In this document: piece by piece, positions 26,799-36,230 of the stretch
Layout of the letters: the number at the start of each line of letters is the position of its first letter
How positions within the stretch are numbered: the stretch's first letter is position 1
NCBI GenBank assembly: GCA_004562915.1
Contig: SFQZ01000003.1
Span: 1 to 64,000 of the forward strand
Origin: a bacterium
GTDB lineage: Bacteria > Bacillota > Clostridia > Lachnospirales > Lachnospiraceae
Reading direction: 5' to 3'
Length of the DNA: 64,000 bases
Translations under genes and position numbers: made by a program
The notes under the pieces: model-generated
Database searches by the model: none
Told to the model about the DNA's origin: nothing
The model's input: only the letters and a program-made list of their open reading frames with translations

Positions 26799-28445
26799 CT
26801 ATATCATCCCAAAATATTTCATTGCTTCTCGGATTGCTTTCTCTTTCTCAGGCGGACACTGCGGCTGTTTGGCATTTTCCTTCTTCGACAGGTTATAGCT
26901 CTGCCCGACCTCCAGACCACATTTCCGCTTAATCTGTGAGATATACAGGGAAGATACCTTTAATCCGGTCTGCTCCAGCACTCGTCCCTTGATCTGCTCA
27001 TAGGTGGCTCCCTGCTGGAAGCCGGAGGTATCCATATCTTCCAGCGAGAACTCCACCCGAATCTTTTTCGAGTCGATCTCACCCTTGGAAAGCAAGACAA
27101 CCGTCTCAACATGAACAGTCTCTCCAAACATATCGCACCCCACGATTCTCTGTATCTTATACCCATTCCCGCACAGCCACTTCAAGTCTCTCGCCAGTGT
27201 TGCGGAATCGCAGCTCACATACACGATCCGTTTAGGCTGCATTTTCACCATAGTCTCCAGCACGCTCTCTTCGCAGCCTTTTCTCGGTGGGTCTACCACG
27301 ATCACATCCGCATAGATTCCCTCTTTTTCATATTTCTCCGGCAGCACTTCTTCTGCTTTTCCCACATAAAATTCCGCATTCTTGATTCCGTTCAGGGCTG
27401 CATTTCGTTTGGCGTCCTCGATGGCTGCCGGAACGATTTCCACCCCATATACCTGTTTCGCCTTCTGTGCCAGGAACAGGGAAATGGTTCCGATTCCGCA
27501 GTAAAGATCCCAGACTGTTTCTCCGCCACTTAAATCCGCAAATTCCAGAGCCTTTCCGTACAGCTTCTCTGTCTGTACCGGATTTACCTGATAAAAAGAA
27601 AGAGGCGAAATCTGATACTTTATATTTCCTATCGTATCCGTAATGTACGCCTGTCCCCAGAGAAGCTTCACTTCTCTTCCCAAAATCACATTGGTCCGAT
27701 CCCGATTTACATTCATGGTGATACTGGTCATGCCGAAAATCTTTCTGAGTTCCTCTACCAGATGTTCGGATGCCGGAAGACGGTTTCCGTTTACCACAAG
27801 ACAAACCATGATTTCTTTCGAATGAAATCCGTAACGGATCAGTACATGACGAACCAATCCTTTCCCACTGGATTCTTCATAAGCCGGAACATGATACTTT
27901 TCCATATAATCCACAACAATATCCAGAATTCTTTCGTTAACCTCCACACCCAGATAACATCTGCGATTGTTGATGATCGAATGGGTACGTCCCGCATAAA
28001 ATCCAGTCACAATATTTCCTTCTTTATCAACACCCACTGGAAATTGTGCTTTATTCCGATAATGAAAGGGATTTTCCATACCAATAATCGGTTCCATCGG
28101 CAGTTCATCCGCAGAAAAGCCACCGATACGAATCAGGTTATTGCGAATTTTGTTTTCTTTATATTCCAGCTGCTTTTCATAGGAAAGTGCCTGAATCTGG
28201 CAGCCGCCGCACTGACGTGCATAGGGACACAAAGGTTCCACACGATCCGGGGATGGAGTTATAATCTCCATCAAACGGGCGTACCCGTAATTCTTCTTGG
28301 CTTTCATGATTTTCGCCTGTACCGTATCACCGATCACCGCATCTTTCACAAACACGGTATATCCATCTACTTTTCCTATACCTTCCCCGTCATGCCCCAT
28401 ATCTTCTATCGTAACGGTCAACATATCATTTTTCTTATATTCCAT
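26799..28445 (-). CDS. rlmD: 23S rRNA (uracil-5-)-methyltransferase RlmD/RumA with element-derived C-terminal tail
   Basis: This 548-residue protein has an N-terminal TRAM domain and four Fe-S cysteines (CPYARQCGGCQ). The SAM methyltransferase core has VWDLYCGIGTISLFLA, VVDPPRKGCE and YVSCDSATLARDL. It methylates a conserved 23S rRNA uridine. Family members normally end around residue 455 with LETVVL(L/M)SR-type sequence. Here ETVVLLSK at residue ~447 continues into ~98 extra residues (KIRVEFSLEDMD through LYISQIKRKCGL to CPPEKEKAI and YFGMI). That tail lies on the element side of the att core, so insertion swapped the native ending for an element-encoded one. Catalytic residues are all upstream, so activity is probably kept. 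Confidence 0.92.
   Translation of the reverse strand: MEYKKNDMLTVTIEDMGHDGEGIGKVDGYTVFVKDAVIGDTVQAKIMKAKKNYGYARLMEIITPSPDRVEPLCPYARQCGGCQIQALSYEKQLEYKENKIRNNLIRIGGFSADELPMEPIIGMENPFHYRNKAQFPVGVDKEGNIVTGFYAGRTHSIINNRRCYLGVEVNERILDIVVDYMEKYHVPAYEESSGKGLVRHVLIRYGFHSKEIMVCLVVNGNRLPASEHLVEELRKIFGMTSITMNVNRDRTNVILGREVKLLWGQAYITDTIGNIKYQISPLSFYQVNPVQTEKLYGKALEFADLSGGETVWDLYCGIGTISLFLAQKAKQVYGVEIVPAAIEDAKRNAALNGIKNAEFYVGKAEEVLPEKYEKEGIYADVIVVDPPRKGCEESVLETMVKMQPKRIVYVSCDSATLARDLKWLCGNGYKIQRIVGCDMFGETVHVETVVLLSKGEIDSKKIRVEFSLEDMDTSGFQQGATYEQIKGRVLEQTGLKVSSLYISQIKRKCGLEVGQSYNLSKKENAKQPQCPPEKEKAIREAMKYFGMI
27093..27107. repeat. Right attachment-site copy (att core) inside rlmD
   Basis: CAAGACAACCGTCTC is identical to 15914-15928. 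It encodes ETVVL of RlmD, here followed by LSKGEID and the long tail. Joining this site to the left copy would restore a normal RlmD ending ETVVLMSRVEK-stop. Confidence 0.8.
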
Positions 28446-28515
28446 AAACCCGTCCTTCTGTTAATCAACTTATATTTATGGTATTGTCTGCATCAGCAGA
28501 CGTGTTAGTTACGTG

Positions 28516-29460
28516 TCAGTTACTTGTCTTTCTGATATTCGACTCAAACAAACGATTATATCCCAGCCAGTCATTCTGATCTCCGGCTGCATCGAAAATT
28601 TCTGCAAAGGTTTCCATCTTTGCATCTGTATTATCCGCCATATTCAGAGCCACTGCTTCCACCAGAGCCGGTTTTTTCGGTGAACCGTACTCCAATTCCC
28701 CGTGATGTGCCAGAATGCAATGCTTCAGTTCACTCTCCAGTTTTGCCGGAAAACCCGGAATCTGGCGGACTGCGTCATGAATCATTTCCGCTCCGATCAT
28801 AATATGTCCCAGAAGCTGTCCGTCATCCGTATAATCATTTACAGGAAATGCGGATAATTCCTTTGTTTTTCCAATATCATGGAAAATAGCAGCCGTAATC
28901 AACAGATCTCTGTTCAATACCGGATATGCCTGTGTATAATATTCACAGAGTTTTGTCACACTCAGGGTGTGCTCCAGCAGTCCACCCACGAATCCATGAT
29001 GAACACTTTTTGCCGCAGAACTGAACTTGAACTTTTTCACAAAAGCTGCATTGTCAATATAATACATCCGAAGGAGCTGGGACAGGTACGGGTTCTTCAC
29101 AGACTGAATAAACTTCACCAGTTCCTGATACATTTCCTCAATATTTTTTTTGCTCACCGGAAGATAATCAGAAGGTACATATTCTCCTTCCTGCGCTTTT
29201 CTCACTCTTTTAATGCTGATCTGAAGCGCTCCTGCAAAACTGCTCACATCACCCATAATATCAATATAATCCATGGCATCAAAATCTTCAATTCCCTGGG
29301 AATTCGGATCCCATATTTTCGCATCTATCGTTCCCGTCTTATCCTGCAGGATCACATTTTCATATGGTTTTCCATTTTTCGTAACGGCTGCCTGTTTATG
29401 CTTACACAGATAGACTCCTGAAATTCTTGCTCCTTCAAAAAAATCTTTAATATATTTCAT
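28516..29460 (-). CDS. yhaM: YhaM-type 3'-5' exoribonuclease (OB-fold plus HD domain)
   Basis: This 314-residue protein has an N-terminal OB-fold nucleic-acid-binding domain (NVILQDKTGTIDAKIWD) and a metal-dependent HD domain. HD-domain ligands appear in GLLEHTLSV, AAIFHDIGK, GHIMIGAEM and CILAHHGELEYGSP. YhaM trims RNA and single-stranded DNA in Bacillus. The length matches the family. It is encoded downstream of the HtrA-like gene and upstream of rlmD, and may share a transcript. Confidence 0.88.
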   Translation of the reverse strand: MKYIKDFFEGARISGVYLCKHKQAAVTKNGKPYENVILQDKTGTIDAKIWDPNSQGIEDFDAMDYIDIMGDVSSFAGALQISIKRVRKAQEGEYVPSDYLPVSKKNIEEMYQELVKFIQSVKNPYLSQLLRMYYIDNAAFVKKFKFSSAAKSVHHGFVGGLLEHTLSVTKLCEYYTQAYPVLNRDLLITAAIFHDIGKTKELSAFPVNDYTDDGQLLGHIMIGAEMIHDAVRQIPGFPAKLESELKHCILAHHGELEYGSPKKPALVEAVALNMADNTDAKMETFAEIFDAAGDQNDWLGYNRLFESNIRKTSN

Positions 29461-29525
29461 TTCAATCTCCTTCTCTTTTACAAATACAAAAATACTTTCT
29501 TTCTCACATATCCCTATTTATTTTC

Positions 29526-29566
29526 AGGAAAAAACCAGGCCGTTTACAACAGTCTGGTTTTTAAAT
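29526..29566. terminator. Rho-independent terminator after the HtrA-like gene
   Basis: AAAAACCAG and CTGGTTTTT form a 9-bp stem around a 15-base loop with A/T tails on each side, just past the stop of the HtrA-like gene. Confidence 0.7.
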
Positions 29567-29578
29567 CTCATATTTATT

Positions 29579-30952
29579 TTATAACGCTCCAACAGTTACG
29601 TCAAATACAATTTCCACATAACCTTCTGCGCCTTTTCTCATAGCTGTGACAGCAATTTTTTGATCCACTTCGGATTTATCCAACCGCCTGCGAAGCTGGC
29701 TGAGCGTTTCCACATTCTCTCCCTGAATCTTTACGATCACATCTCCGTTCTGGATACCTCCAACCATAGCCGGTGAATCTTCTTCCACCTCATTTACATA
29801 AATACCTTTGGGAATTCCAGTTTTTTGTGCAAGCTCACCGGATATATCCTGTCCCCGAACACCCAAATATATGATATCCTCATTATTAGACAGCTTTTCA
29901 ATCACACCTTTTACTTCTGAAATCGGCACAGCAGTTACAACATCTTTGCCTGCCTCCATGGAAAATGATTGTACAATCACACCGATGATCTTCCCATCCA
30001 GAGATACCAGCACGCCGCTTCCTTCACTGTCTCCCATAATATCCGTGGTAAAAAGGCTGTATTCGTTGTCCAATGTACTCTTCTGATTCGCAGTGGATGT
30101 TACCATACCAAAGGCAATGGAACCACTGTAACCTGCAGGACTTCCTACTGCCAGTACCGGCTCTCCCCTCTGAATCACGGTAGAGCTTCCCAATTCTGCA
30201 ATTTTTATGATCTTTCTCGTATCACTGTCTATTTCGTCTTTACTGACCTTAAGAACAGCCAGCCCGGTACTCGGATCCTGCTTTTGAAAATGGGCATCCA
30301 CAGTCGTCCCATTGAAGAATGTTACCAAAATACGATCCACTTTCTCAACAACCCGGTACTCCGTCAGAACAAAATACTCTTTTCCATTGTCTGCTACAAG
30401 AAAACCGGAAATCTGCTTTTCATTTTCATAGGAATTGTTCATCCAGTCTACATCACTGGTGATTCCCTGTACAGTCACAAGTGATCGTTCCGGCTCTTCT
30501 GCCATCTCCACAACATGACGGTACAATCCTCTAAAATCATCCAGATTCAGACTTTTTTCTTCCTCTGTACCGGAAGAATCGTGATTACTTTCCGCATCCT
30601 CCCCATTTTGTTCATCGTTCTCACCGTCATCTGTATTTGCGGGATTTTCCTCCACCACCGGTGTTGGTGTCGGTGTTTCCACCGGAATATTCACTTTCTG
30701 CGTCTTTTCTTCCGGCTGCATATGAGGAAGCACTCTCACAAAAGTAAATGCCGCCACCACTCCGAACATTACTGCACAAACCAGAACACCTCCGGCAATA
30801 TAACCTATTTTTCTTTTATCCACAGGTTTCTCCTTAATCACTTCTCTCAGGAAACGATATTCTTCTTCCTCATCCTGCTTTACAGGATCCTTTCCCTGAT
30901 TCTGCACTCCCTGTTTTTCTTCCTTCTGATTGCGATCTTTTATATCTTTCAT
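29579..30952 (-). CDS. Membrane-anchored HtrA-like PDZ protein with degenerate protease triad
   Basis: This 457-residue protein has a charged cytoplasmic N-terminus and one membrane helix (~48-75). A Pro/Glu-rich linker leads to a trypsin-like domain and a C-terminal PDZ domain (~355-450, with VGGIQNGDVIVKI). The usual TNxHV motif reads LTEYRVV, so the catalytic His is Arg200. The usual D-x-x-T-D-L-A-V-L motif reads DPSTGLAVL, so the Asp is Gly230. The serine remains in GDSEGSG. I infer it cannot act as a normal serine protease and may bind peptides or scaffold envelope proteins. It is divergent from mutS2. Confidence 0.85.
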   Translation of the reverse strand: MKDIKDRNQKEEKQGVQNQGKDPVKQDEEEEYRFLREVIKEKPVDKRKIGYIAGGVLVCAVMFGVVAAFTFVRVLPHMQPEEKTQKVNIPVETPTPTPVVEENPANTDDGENDEQNGEDAESNHDSSGTEEEKSLNLDDFRGLYRHVVEMAEEPERSLVTVQGITSDVDWMNNSYENEKQISGFLVADNGKEYFVLTEYRVVEKVDRILVTFFNGTTVDAHFQKQDPSTGLAVLKVSKDEIDSDTRKIIKIAELGSSTVIQRGEPVLAVGSPAGYSGSIAFGMVTSTANQKSTLDNEYSLFTTDIMGDSEGSGVLVSLDGKIIGVIVQSFSMEAGKDVVTAVPISEVKGVIEKLSNNEDIIYLGVRGQDISGELAQKTGIPKGIYVNEVEEDSPAMVGGIQNGDVIVKIQGENVETLSQLRRRLDKSEVDQKIAVTAMRKGAEGYVEIVFDVTVGAL

Positions 30953-31152
30953 AACCGTAATCTCCTGTGTAACACACCATAAACCTCGATTTTATTCTAA
31001 CAAATACATATGAACATTTTATGAAGAATCAGAAAATCTTTAGAATTTATACCTTTTCTTTCCGGAATAGATAAGGTAAAATGAGGATGGCAATAATTAT
31101 GTAAAATCATTTTGGACCTTGTCCTTCAAAATAATTGATAAAGGAACTGACT

Positions 31153-33531
31153 ATGAACGAAAAAGCTTTATATACATTGGAATACAATAAAATCATAGAA
31201 ATGTTAGCATCTCATGCTTCTTCTCCACTTGGAAAAATACGCTGCGAAGATCTTGTCCCTTCCATTTCTCTGGGTGAAATTGAACATAAGCAGCAGCAGA
31301 CACAGGATGCCCTGACCCGTTTATTTCAGAAAGGAAATCTTTCTTTCGGCAGTGTAAGGGATGTGCGCGGTTCTCTCAAACGACTGGAGATTGGAAGCAC
31401 TCTTGGAATTACTGAGCTTCTTCAAATCTGTGGTCTTCTGGAAAATACTTCCAGAGTCAAATCCTATGGTCGTCACGAGCGGGAAAATGGAAACACTGAT
31501 TCTCTGGATCCCTTATTTGATGCTCTGGAACCCCTTCCTAATCTGTCAGGTGAGATTCGCCGTTGTATCTTGTCTGAGGATGAGATCAGTGATGATGCCA
31601 GCAGTACACTCAAGCAGATTCGTCGTTCCATGAAGGTCACCGGTGAAAAAATCCACACACAGCTTGCGGGTATGGTAAACGGTTCCGCCCGCACCTACCT
31701 CCAGGATGCCGTGATCACTATGCGAAACGGCCGTTACTGCATTCCCGTAAAAGCTGAGTATAAAAGTCAGGTTCCCGGTATGATCCATGACCAGTCGTCC
31801 ACCGGTTCCACGCTCTTTATTGAACCCATGGCGATTGTCAAACTGAACAATGAAATCCGTGACCTGGAATTAAAAGAGGCGGCTGAAATTGAGGTTATCC
31901 TTGCTACATTAAGTGAACTGGCGGCCCAGAACCGGGAAGCGATTCAGTATAATCTTGAGAATCTTGTGGAACTGGATTTTATTTTTGCCCGTGCCTCTCT
32001 GGCCATGGAACAGAATGCCACACGCCCCATTTTTAATACCAAAGGTTACATTAACATTCGCAAAGGACGCCATCCTCTGATCGATAAAAAGAAAGTGGTA
32101 CCCATTGATATTCATCTGGGAAAAGATTTCCAACTTCTGATCGTTACAGGTCCCAACACCGGCGGTAAAACGGTTTCTCTCAAAACCGTAGGACTTCTCA
32201 CACTGATGGGACAGGCCGGTCTTCACATACCGGCTCTGGACCGTTCCGAGCTTGCAGTTTTCCATGAAGTATACGCCGACATCGGAGATGAACAGAGTAT
32301 CGAACAGTCGCTAAGTACTTTTTCCTCCCACATGACTCATGTAGTGTCATTTATTGAGAAAGCAGATGAGAATTCTCTTGTACTTTTTGATGAACTGGGG
32401 GCAGGTACCGATCCGACAGAAGGTGCCGCACTGGCCATCGCTATTCTGAATCATCTGCAGAAGCAGGGAATCCGTACGATGGCAACCACCCATTACAGCG
32501 AACTGAAGGTCTATGCACTTTCCACTCCAGGTGTGGAAAATGCTTCCTGCGAATTTAACGTAGAGACTCTCCGTCCTACTTATCGTCTTCTCATCGGTGT
32601 TCCCGGAAAAAGTAATGCATTTGCCATCTCAGGGAAACTGGGACTTCCCTCCTACATTATCGAGGAAGCCAAAAAACAAATCAGCGCAAAAGATGAATCT
32701 TTTGAAGACGTCATCTCTACTCTTGAAGAAAACCGCATTACCATCGAAAAAGAACGACTGGAAATTGAAAAATACAAAGAAGAAATCACTTCATTAAAAG
32801 CACGCCTGGAAGCAAAGCAGGAAAAACTCGACCAGAGAAAAGCCAAAATTCTTCAGGAAGCAAACGAAGAAGCCCATGCTATTTTGCGGGATGCTAAAGA
32901 ATACGCCGATCAGACCATGAAAGAGTTCCACAAGTTCGGAAAAGAAAATGTATCTGTAAAAGAAATGGAAGCAGAGCGCCAGCGTCTGCGCCAGAAAATG
33001 AACAAAATAGAGAAAAATATTTCCATCAAAGAGAAGAAACAGACCGGCAACCTGAAGCCTTCTGATCTGCATCTCGGAGACGGCATAAAGGTTCTCAGCA
33101 TGAATCTGAAGGGAACCGTCAGTACACTTCCGGATTCTAAAGGATTCCTGTTTGTACAGATGGGTATTATGCGTTCTAAAGTGCATATCTCCGATCTGGT
33201 GCTACTGCAGGAAGATCCGGTAATCACAGCTCCGAACATGCAGAAAACCAATACCGGCAAAATTAAAATGTCAAAATCTTCTTCTGTGGGGATTGAAATT
33301 AATCTTCTCGGCAAAACTGTGGACGAAGCCGTTGCGGAACTGGATAAATATCTGGATGATGCATACCTTGCTCATATGCCAAGCGTCCGCATCGTGCACG
33401 GAAAAGGAACCGGAGCTCTCAGAAAAGGAGTTCACAATTATCTTCGCCGGGTGAAATATGTTTCTTCCTTCCGACTGGGAGAATTCGGGGAAGGAGATGC
33501 CGGAGTGACTATCGTAGAATTTAAAAAGTAA
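31153..33531 (+). CDS. mutS2: MutS2 (endonuclease / ribosome-rescue ATPase)
   Basis: This ~792-residue protein has the MutS core (helical lever and clamp). Its ATPase has Walker A GPNTGGKTVSLKT and Walker B LVLFDELGAGTDPTEGAALA. A long coiled coil (~520-640) and a C-terminal Smr nuclease domain (VRIVHGKGTGALRKGV) follow. MutS2 suppresses recombination and, in Bacillus, acts on collided ribosomes. ATG 31153 has AAAGGA at good spacing. The two-component system follows by 17 bp, so read-through is likely. Confidence 0.95.
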   Translation: MNEKALYTLEYNKIIEMLASHASSPLGKIRCEDLVPSISLGEIEHKQQQTQDALTRLFQKGNLSFGSVRDVRGSLKRLEIGSTLGITELLQICGLLENTSRVKSYGRHERENGNTDSLDPLFDALEPLPNLSGEIRRCILSEDEISDDASSTLKQIRRSMKVTGEKIHTQLAGMVNGSARTYLQDAVITMRNGRYCIPVKAEYKSQVPGMIHDQSSTGSTLFIEPMAIVKLNNEIRDLELKEAAEIEVILATLSELAAQNREAIQYNLENLVELDFIFARASLAMEQNATRPIFNTKGYINIRKGRHPLIDKKKVVPIDIHLGKDFQLLIVTGPNTGGKTVSLKTVGLLTLMGQAGLHIPALDRSELAVFHEVYADIGDEQSIEQSLSTFSSHMTHVVSFIEKADENSLVLFDELGAGTDPTEGAALAIAILNHLQKQGIRTMATTHYSELKVYALSTPGVENASCEFNVETLRPTYRLLIGVPGKSNAFAISGKLGLPSYIIEEAKKQISAKDESFEDVISTLEENRITIEKERLEIEKYKEEITSLKARLEAKQEKLDQRKAKILQEANEEAHAILRDAKEYADQTMKEFHKFGKENVSVKEMEAERQRLRQKMNKIEKNISIKEKKQTGNLKPSDLHLGDGIKVLSMNLKGTVSTLPDSKGFLFVQMGIMRSKVHISDLVLLQEDPVITAPNMQKTNTGKIKMSKSSSVGIEINLLGKTVDEAVAELDKYLDDAYLAHMPSVRIVHGKGTGALRKGVHNYLRRVKYVSSFRLGEFGEGDAGVTIVEFKK

Positions 33532-33548
33532 ACTGGAGGAGTATTACT

Positions 33549-34250
33549 ATGGTAGCAAAACAAAAAATTATGATCGTAGACGATGATAATAACATCGCAG
33601 AATTGATTTCATTATATCTGACAAAAGAGTGTTTTGAATGCAGAATTGTAAATGACGGTGAGGAAGCTCTTCACGTATTTCCCGCTTTCCAACCAAACCT
33701 GATCCTTCTGGATCTGATGCTTCCGGGCATTGACGGATATCAGGTCTGCAGGGAAATCCGTCACAAATCCAATGTTCCGATCATCATGCTTTCCGCCAAA
33801 GGTGAAGTTTTTGATAAAGTACTGGGACTGGAACTTGGTGCCGATGATTATATGATCAAACCTTTTGATTCCAAAGAACTGGTAGCACGTGTGAAAGCGG
33901 TTTTGCGACGTTTTCAGCCTGCACAGACCTCCTCTTCACAGACAAACGGGAAATATGTGGAATATCCTGACCTTATTATTAATCTGACCAATTATTCTGT
34001 TATCAACAACGGAGCAACCATTGATATGCCGCCAAAAGAACTGGAACTGCTTTATTTCCTTGCTTCTTCTCCCAATCAGGTATTCACCAGAGAGCAGCTT
34101 CTGGATCATATCTGGGGATACGAATATATTGGCGATACCCGCACGGTTGATGTTCACATCAAACGTCTCCGGGAAAAAATAAAGGATCATGCCTCCTGGT
34201 CAATCAGTACCGTATGGGGGATCGGATACAAATTTGAGGTCAAATCATAA
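33549..34250 (+). CDS. OmpR-family response regulator
   Basis: This 233-residue protein has a receiver domain with the phospho-acceptor Asp in LILLDLMLPGIDG, the acidic pair DDD near the start and the conserved Lys in DDYMIKPFD. A winged-helix domain (RTVDVHIKRLREKI) follows. The SD CTGGAGG lies before the ATG. The gene overlaps the histidine kinase (TAATG), forming a classical two-component pair. Confidence 0.95.
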   Translation: MVAKQKIMIVDDDNNIAELISLYLTKECFECRIVNDGEEALHVFPAFQPNLILLDLMLPGIDGYQVCREIRHKSNVPIIMLSAKGEVFDKVLGLELGADDYMIKPFDSKELVARVKAVLRRFQPAQTSSSQTNGKYVEYPDLIINLTNYSVINNGATIDMPPKELELLYFLASSPNQVFTREQLLDHIWGYEYIGDTRTVDVHIKRLREKIKDHASWSISTVWGIGYKFEVKS

Positions 34251-35659
34251 TGAAAAATACGTTGTATTTTAAATTTATACTGGCTTATGTAATCCTGGCA
34301 GTACTGGGATTTCTGACGATTTCTACTATTGGTTCCTCTCTGGTGCAGAATCAGATTCTGGATGCCGAAGGGGAATCTTTATACAAAGAGGCAATCTCTA
34401 TTGCCTCTTATCAGGCAAAAGCAGACTACTCAAACACAGAAGAAGTGGAAGAGACCTACAATTATCTGAAAACCCTCTCCACATATCAGGATGCACGTAT
34501 CATGATCCTGAATTCTTTCGGTGTGCCTCTGATCGATACCGGACTTTCCTATCAGTCGGGAAATACCACTCCACTGGAAAATTTTGATCCTACAGCTCTG
34601 GATACCGGTTATTATGAAACAGGAGATTTTTATCATTATTTTAGTGAAGAGATGGTAAACACGATGGTTCCCATCACACTGAATCTGAAAACAAAGGGAT
34701 ATGTGTCCATTCATATACCCATGAGTAAGATTATTGAAAAAAGAGAAAGCATCCTGGGACCGGTGTACATTATTTTTGTACTGTTATTTGTCTTTTCTCT
34801 TCTGATTCTGGGACTGTTTTCTTTCAGTGTCTATCGGCCTCTGAAAAAAATCACGATAGGCGCCAATGAATACGCAGCCGGCAATCTGGATTATAATATT
34901 TCTGTGAACACAGATGATGAAATGGGATATCTTGCGACCACCCTGAATTATATGTCTGATGAATTGAATAAAATGGGCGATTATCAACGCAAATTTGTTG
35001 CCAATGTATCCCATGATTTTCGTTCACCACTGACTTCCATCAAGGGATACGTGGAAGCCATCATGGACGGAACCATTCCTCCGGAAATGCAGGGACGCTA
35101 TCTGCAGATTGTAGTCGACGAGACAGAACGCCTCGACAAGCTGACAAAAAGTCTGCTTACGCTGGACAAGCTGGATTCCCGGGGACGCCCTATACATATG
35201 GTCCGTTTTGATATCAACCAGACCATCAAGAGCACCGCCGCTACATTTGAAGGTATCTGCCGTAAAAAAATAATCACCATCGAACTTCATCTGGAATCAG
35301 AAAAGCTCTTTGTCAATGCAGACAAAGAGCAAATTCAACAGGTTCTGTATAATCTGATCGATAATGCCATCAAGTTCAGCAACAATGATTCTACGATCAA
35401 GGTGGAAACCACAGAAAAGCACGGAACCGTATTTGTCTCAGTAAAAGATACCGGACAGGGTATCCCGAAAGCGAGCCTGAATAAAATCTGGGAACGCTTT
35501 TACAAACTGGATTCCTCCAGAGGTCGTGACCGCAAAGGAACCGGGCTGGGACTTTCCATCGTAAAGGAAATCATCACCGCTCATAACCAGAACATCAATG
35601 TAATCAGTACCGAAGGTGTGGGTACCGAATTTATCTTTACTTTGGAAAAAGCTAAATAG
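34250..35659 (+). CDS. Sensor histidine kinase
   Basis: This 469-residue membrane kinase has two transmembrane helices (~8-28 and ~170-192) around an extracytoplasmic sensor domain of about 140 residues. HAMP, HisKA (ANVSHDFRSPLTSIKGYVEA with the phospho-accepting His) and HATPase domains follow (N box LIDNAIKFS, G boxes VKDTGQGIPK and GTGLGLSIVKEI). Signal and target genes are not evident. It resembles WalK/PhoR-type kinases but lacks a clear PAS domain. Confidence 0.95.
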   Translation: MKNTLYFKFILAYVILAVLGFLTISTIGSSLVQNQILDAEGESLYKEAISIASYQAKADYSNTEEVEETYNYLKTLSTYQDARIMILNSFGVPLIDTGLSYQSGNTTPLENFDPTALDTGYYETGDFYHYFSEEMVNTMVPITLNLKTKGYVSIHIPMSKIIEKRESILGPVYIIFVLLFVFSLLILGLFSFSVYRPLKKITIGANEYAAGNLDYNISVNTDDEMGYLATTLNYMSDELNKMGDYQRKFVANVSHDFRSPLTSIKGYVEAIMDGTIPPEMQGRYLQIVVDETERLDKLTKSLLTLDKLDSRGRPIHMVRFDINQTIKSTAATFEGICRKKIITIELHLESEKLFVNADKEQIQQVLYNLIDNAIKFSNNDSTIKVETTEKHGTVFVSVKDTGQGIPKASLNKIWERFYKLDSSRGRDRKGTGLGLSIVKEIITAHNQNINVISTEGVGTEFIFTLEKAK

Positions 35660-35662
35660 ACC

Positions 35663-35695
35663 GAACCGGACGCAGGTCTGTCCCCTGTCCGGTTC
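35663..35695. terminator. Bidirectional terminator between histidine kinase and trmL
   Basis: GAACCGGAC (35663-35671) pairs with GTCCGGTTC (35687-35695), with T-rich sequence beyond and A-rich sequence before. It separates convergent genes. Confidence 0.75.
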
Positions 35696-35697
35696 CT

Positions 35698-36198
35698 TTA
35701 TTTCCAGTCATATCTGGTCAGGTGTCCTTCCAGCTGCATATGATCGAAATTATGCTGCCGCAGAGCCTCATACAGGACAATCGCCACAGAATTACTGAGA
35801 TTCAGAGATCGTATCTTATCAAGCATGGGAATCCGAATCGCAGTCTCCTGGTTTTCCAGGAGAATTTCTTCCGGAATCCCACCGCTTTCTTTTCCAAACA
35901 TAATATAACAGTCTTCTTCATAGAAAACATCTGTATATGTCCTCGGTGCCTTAGTAGAAGCCATATAAATCTTTGCTCCCGGATTCTTTTCCAGAAAATC
36001 CTGATAATTGATATATCTGGTTACATCAAGATGTTCCCAATAATCCATTCCGGCTCTTTTGATCGATTTCTCATTCAGTCGGAATCCCAAAGGTTCAATC
36101 AGATGAAGACGGGTACCTGTTGCCACACAGGTTCTGCCAATATTTCCCGTGTTGGACGGGATTTCCGGCTCATATAATACAATATTCAATCTCGCCAT
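35698..36198 (-). CDS. trmL: tRNA (cytidine(34)-2'-O)-methyltransferase TrmL
   Basis: This 166-residue SPOUT methyltransferase has the family motifs: NIVLYEPEIPSNTGNIGRTC at the N-terminus, IMFGKESGGIPEEIL, and IPMLDKIRSLNLSNSVAIVLYEA forming the knotted SAM site. It methylates the wobble ribose of tRNA-Leu species. I chose ATG 36198 because AAGGAG lies upstream. It is last in a run of minus-strand genes. Confidence 0.93.
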   Translation of the reverse strand: MARLNIVLYEPEIPSNTGNIGRTCVATGTRLHLIEPLGFRLNEKSIKRAGMDYWEHLDVTRYINYQDFLEKNPGAKIYMASTKAPRTYTDVFYEEDCYIMFGKESGGIPEEILLENQETAIRIPMLDKIRSLNLSNSVAIVLYEALRQHNFDHMQLEGHLTRYDWK

Positions 36199-36230
36199 TT
36201 TTTCTCCTTCCATCACTCATCGACATTGAT

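Larger units (their letters stand above)
15914..27107. mobile_element. Integrative mobilizable element inserted in rlmD, with helicase-HNH cargo
   Basis: The element is bounded by the same 15 bp (CAAGACAACCGTCTC) at 15914-15928 and 27093-27107. One copy lies in the serine recombinase C-terminus and one in the resident rlmD. Between them are recombinase, HTH regulator, MobV relaxase, primase/helicase proteins, excisionase-like protein, XRE regulator, sigma-like factor and a two-gene cargo. The backbone (about 16-23.6 kb) is visibly more GC-rich than the host and than the cargo. No conjugation machinery is present, so transfer would need a helper. The rum gene encoding 23S rRNA uracil methyltransferase is a known insertion site of serine-recombinase elements in streptococci. 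Confidence 0.85.

Noticed and set aside
27328-27804. 158-aa alternative frame inside rlmD
   Set aside because: Same-strand shadow in another frame with no start signal; rlmD motifs are complete.
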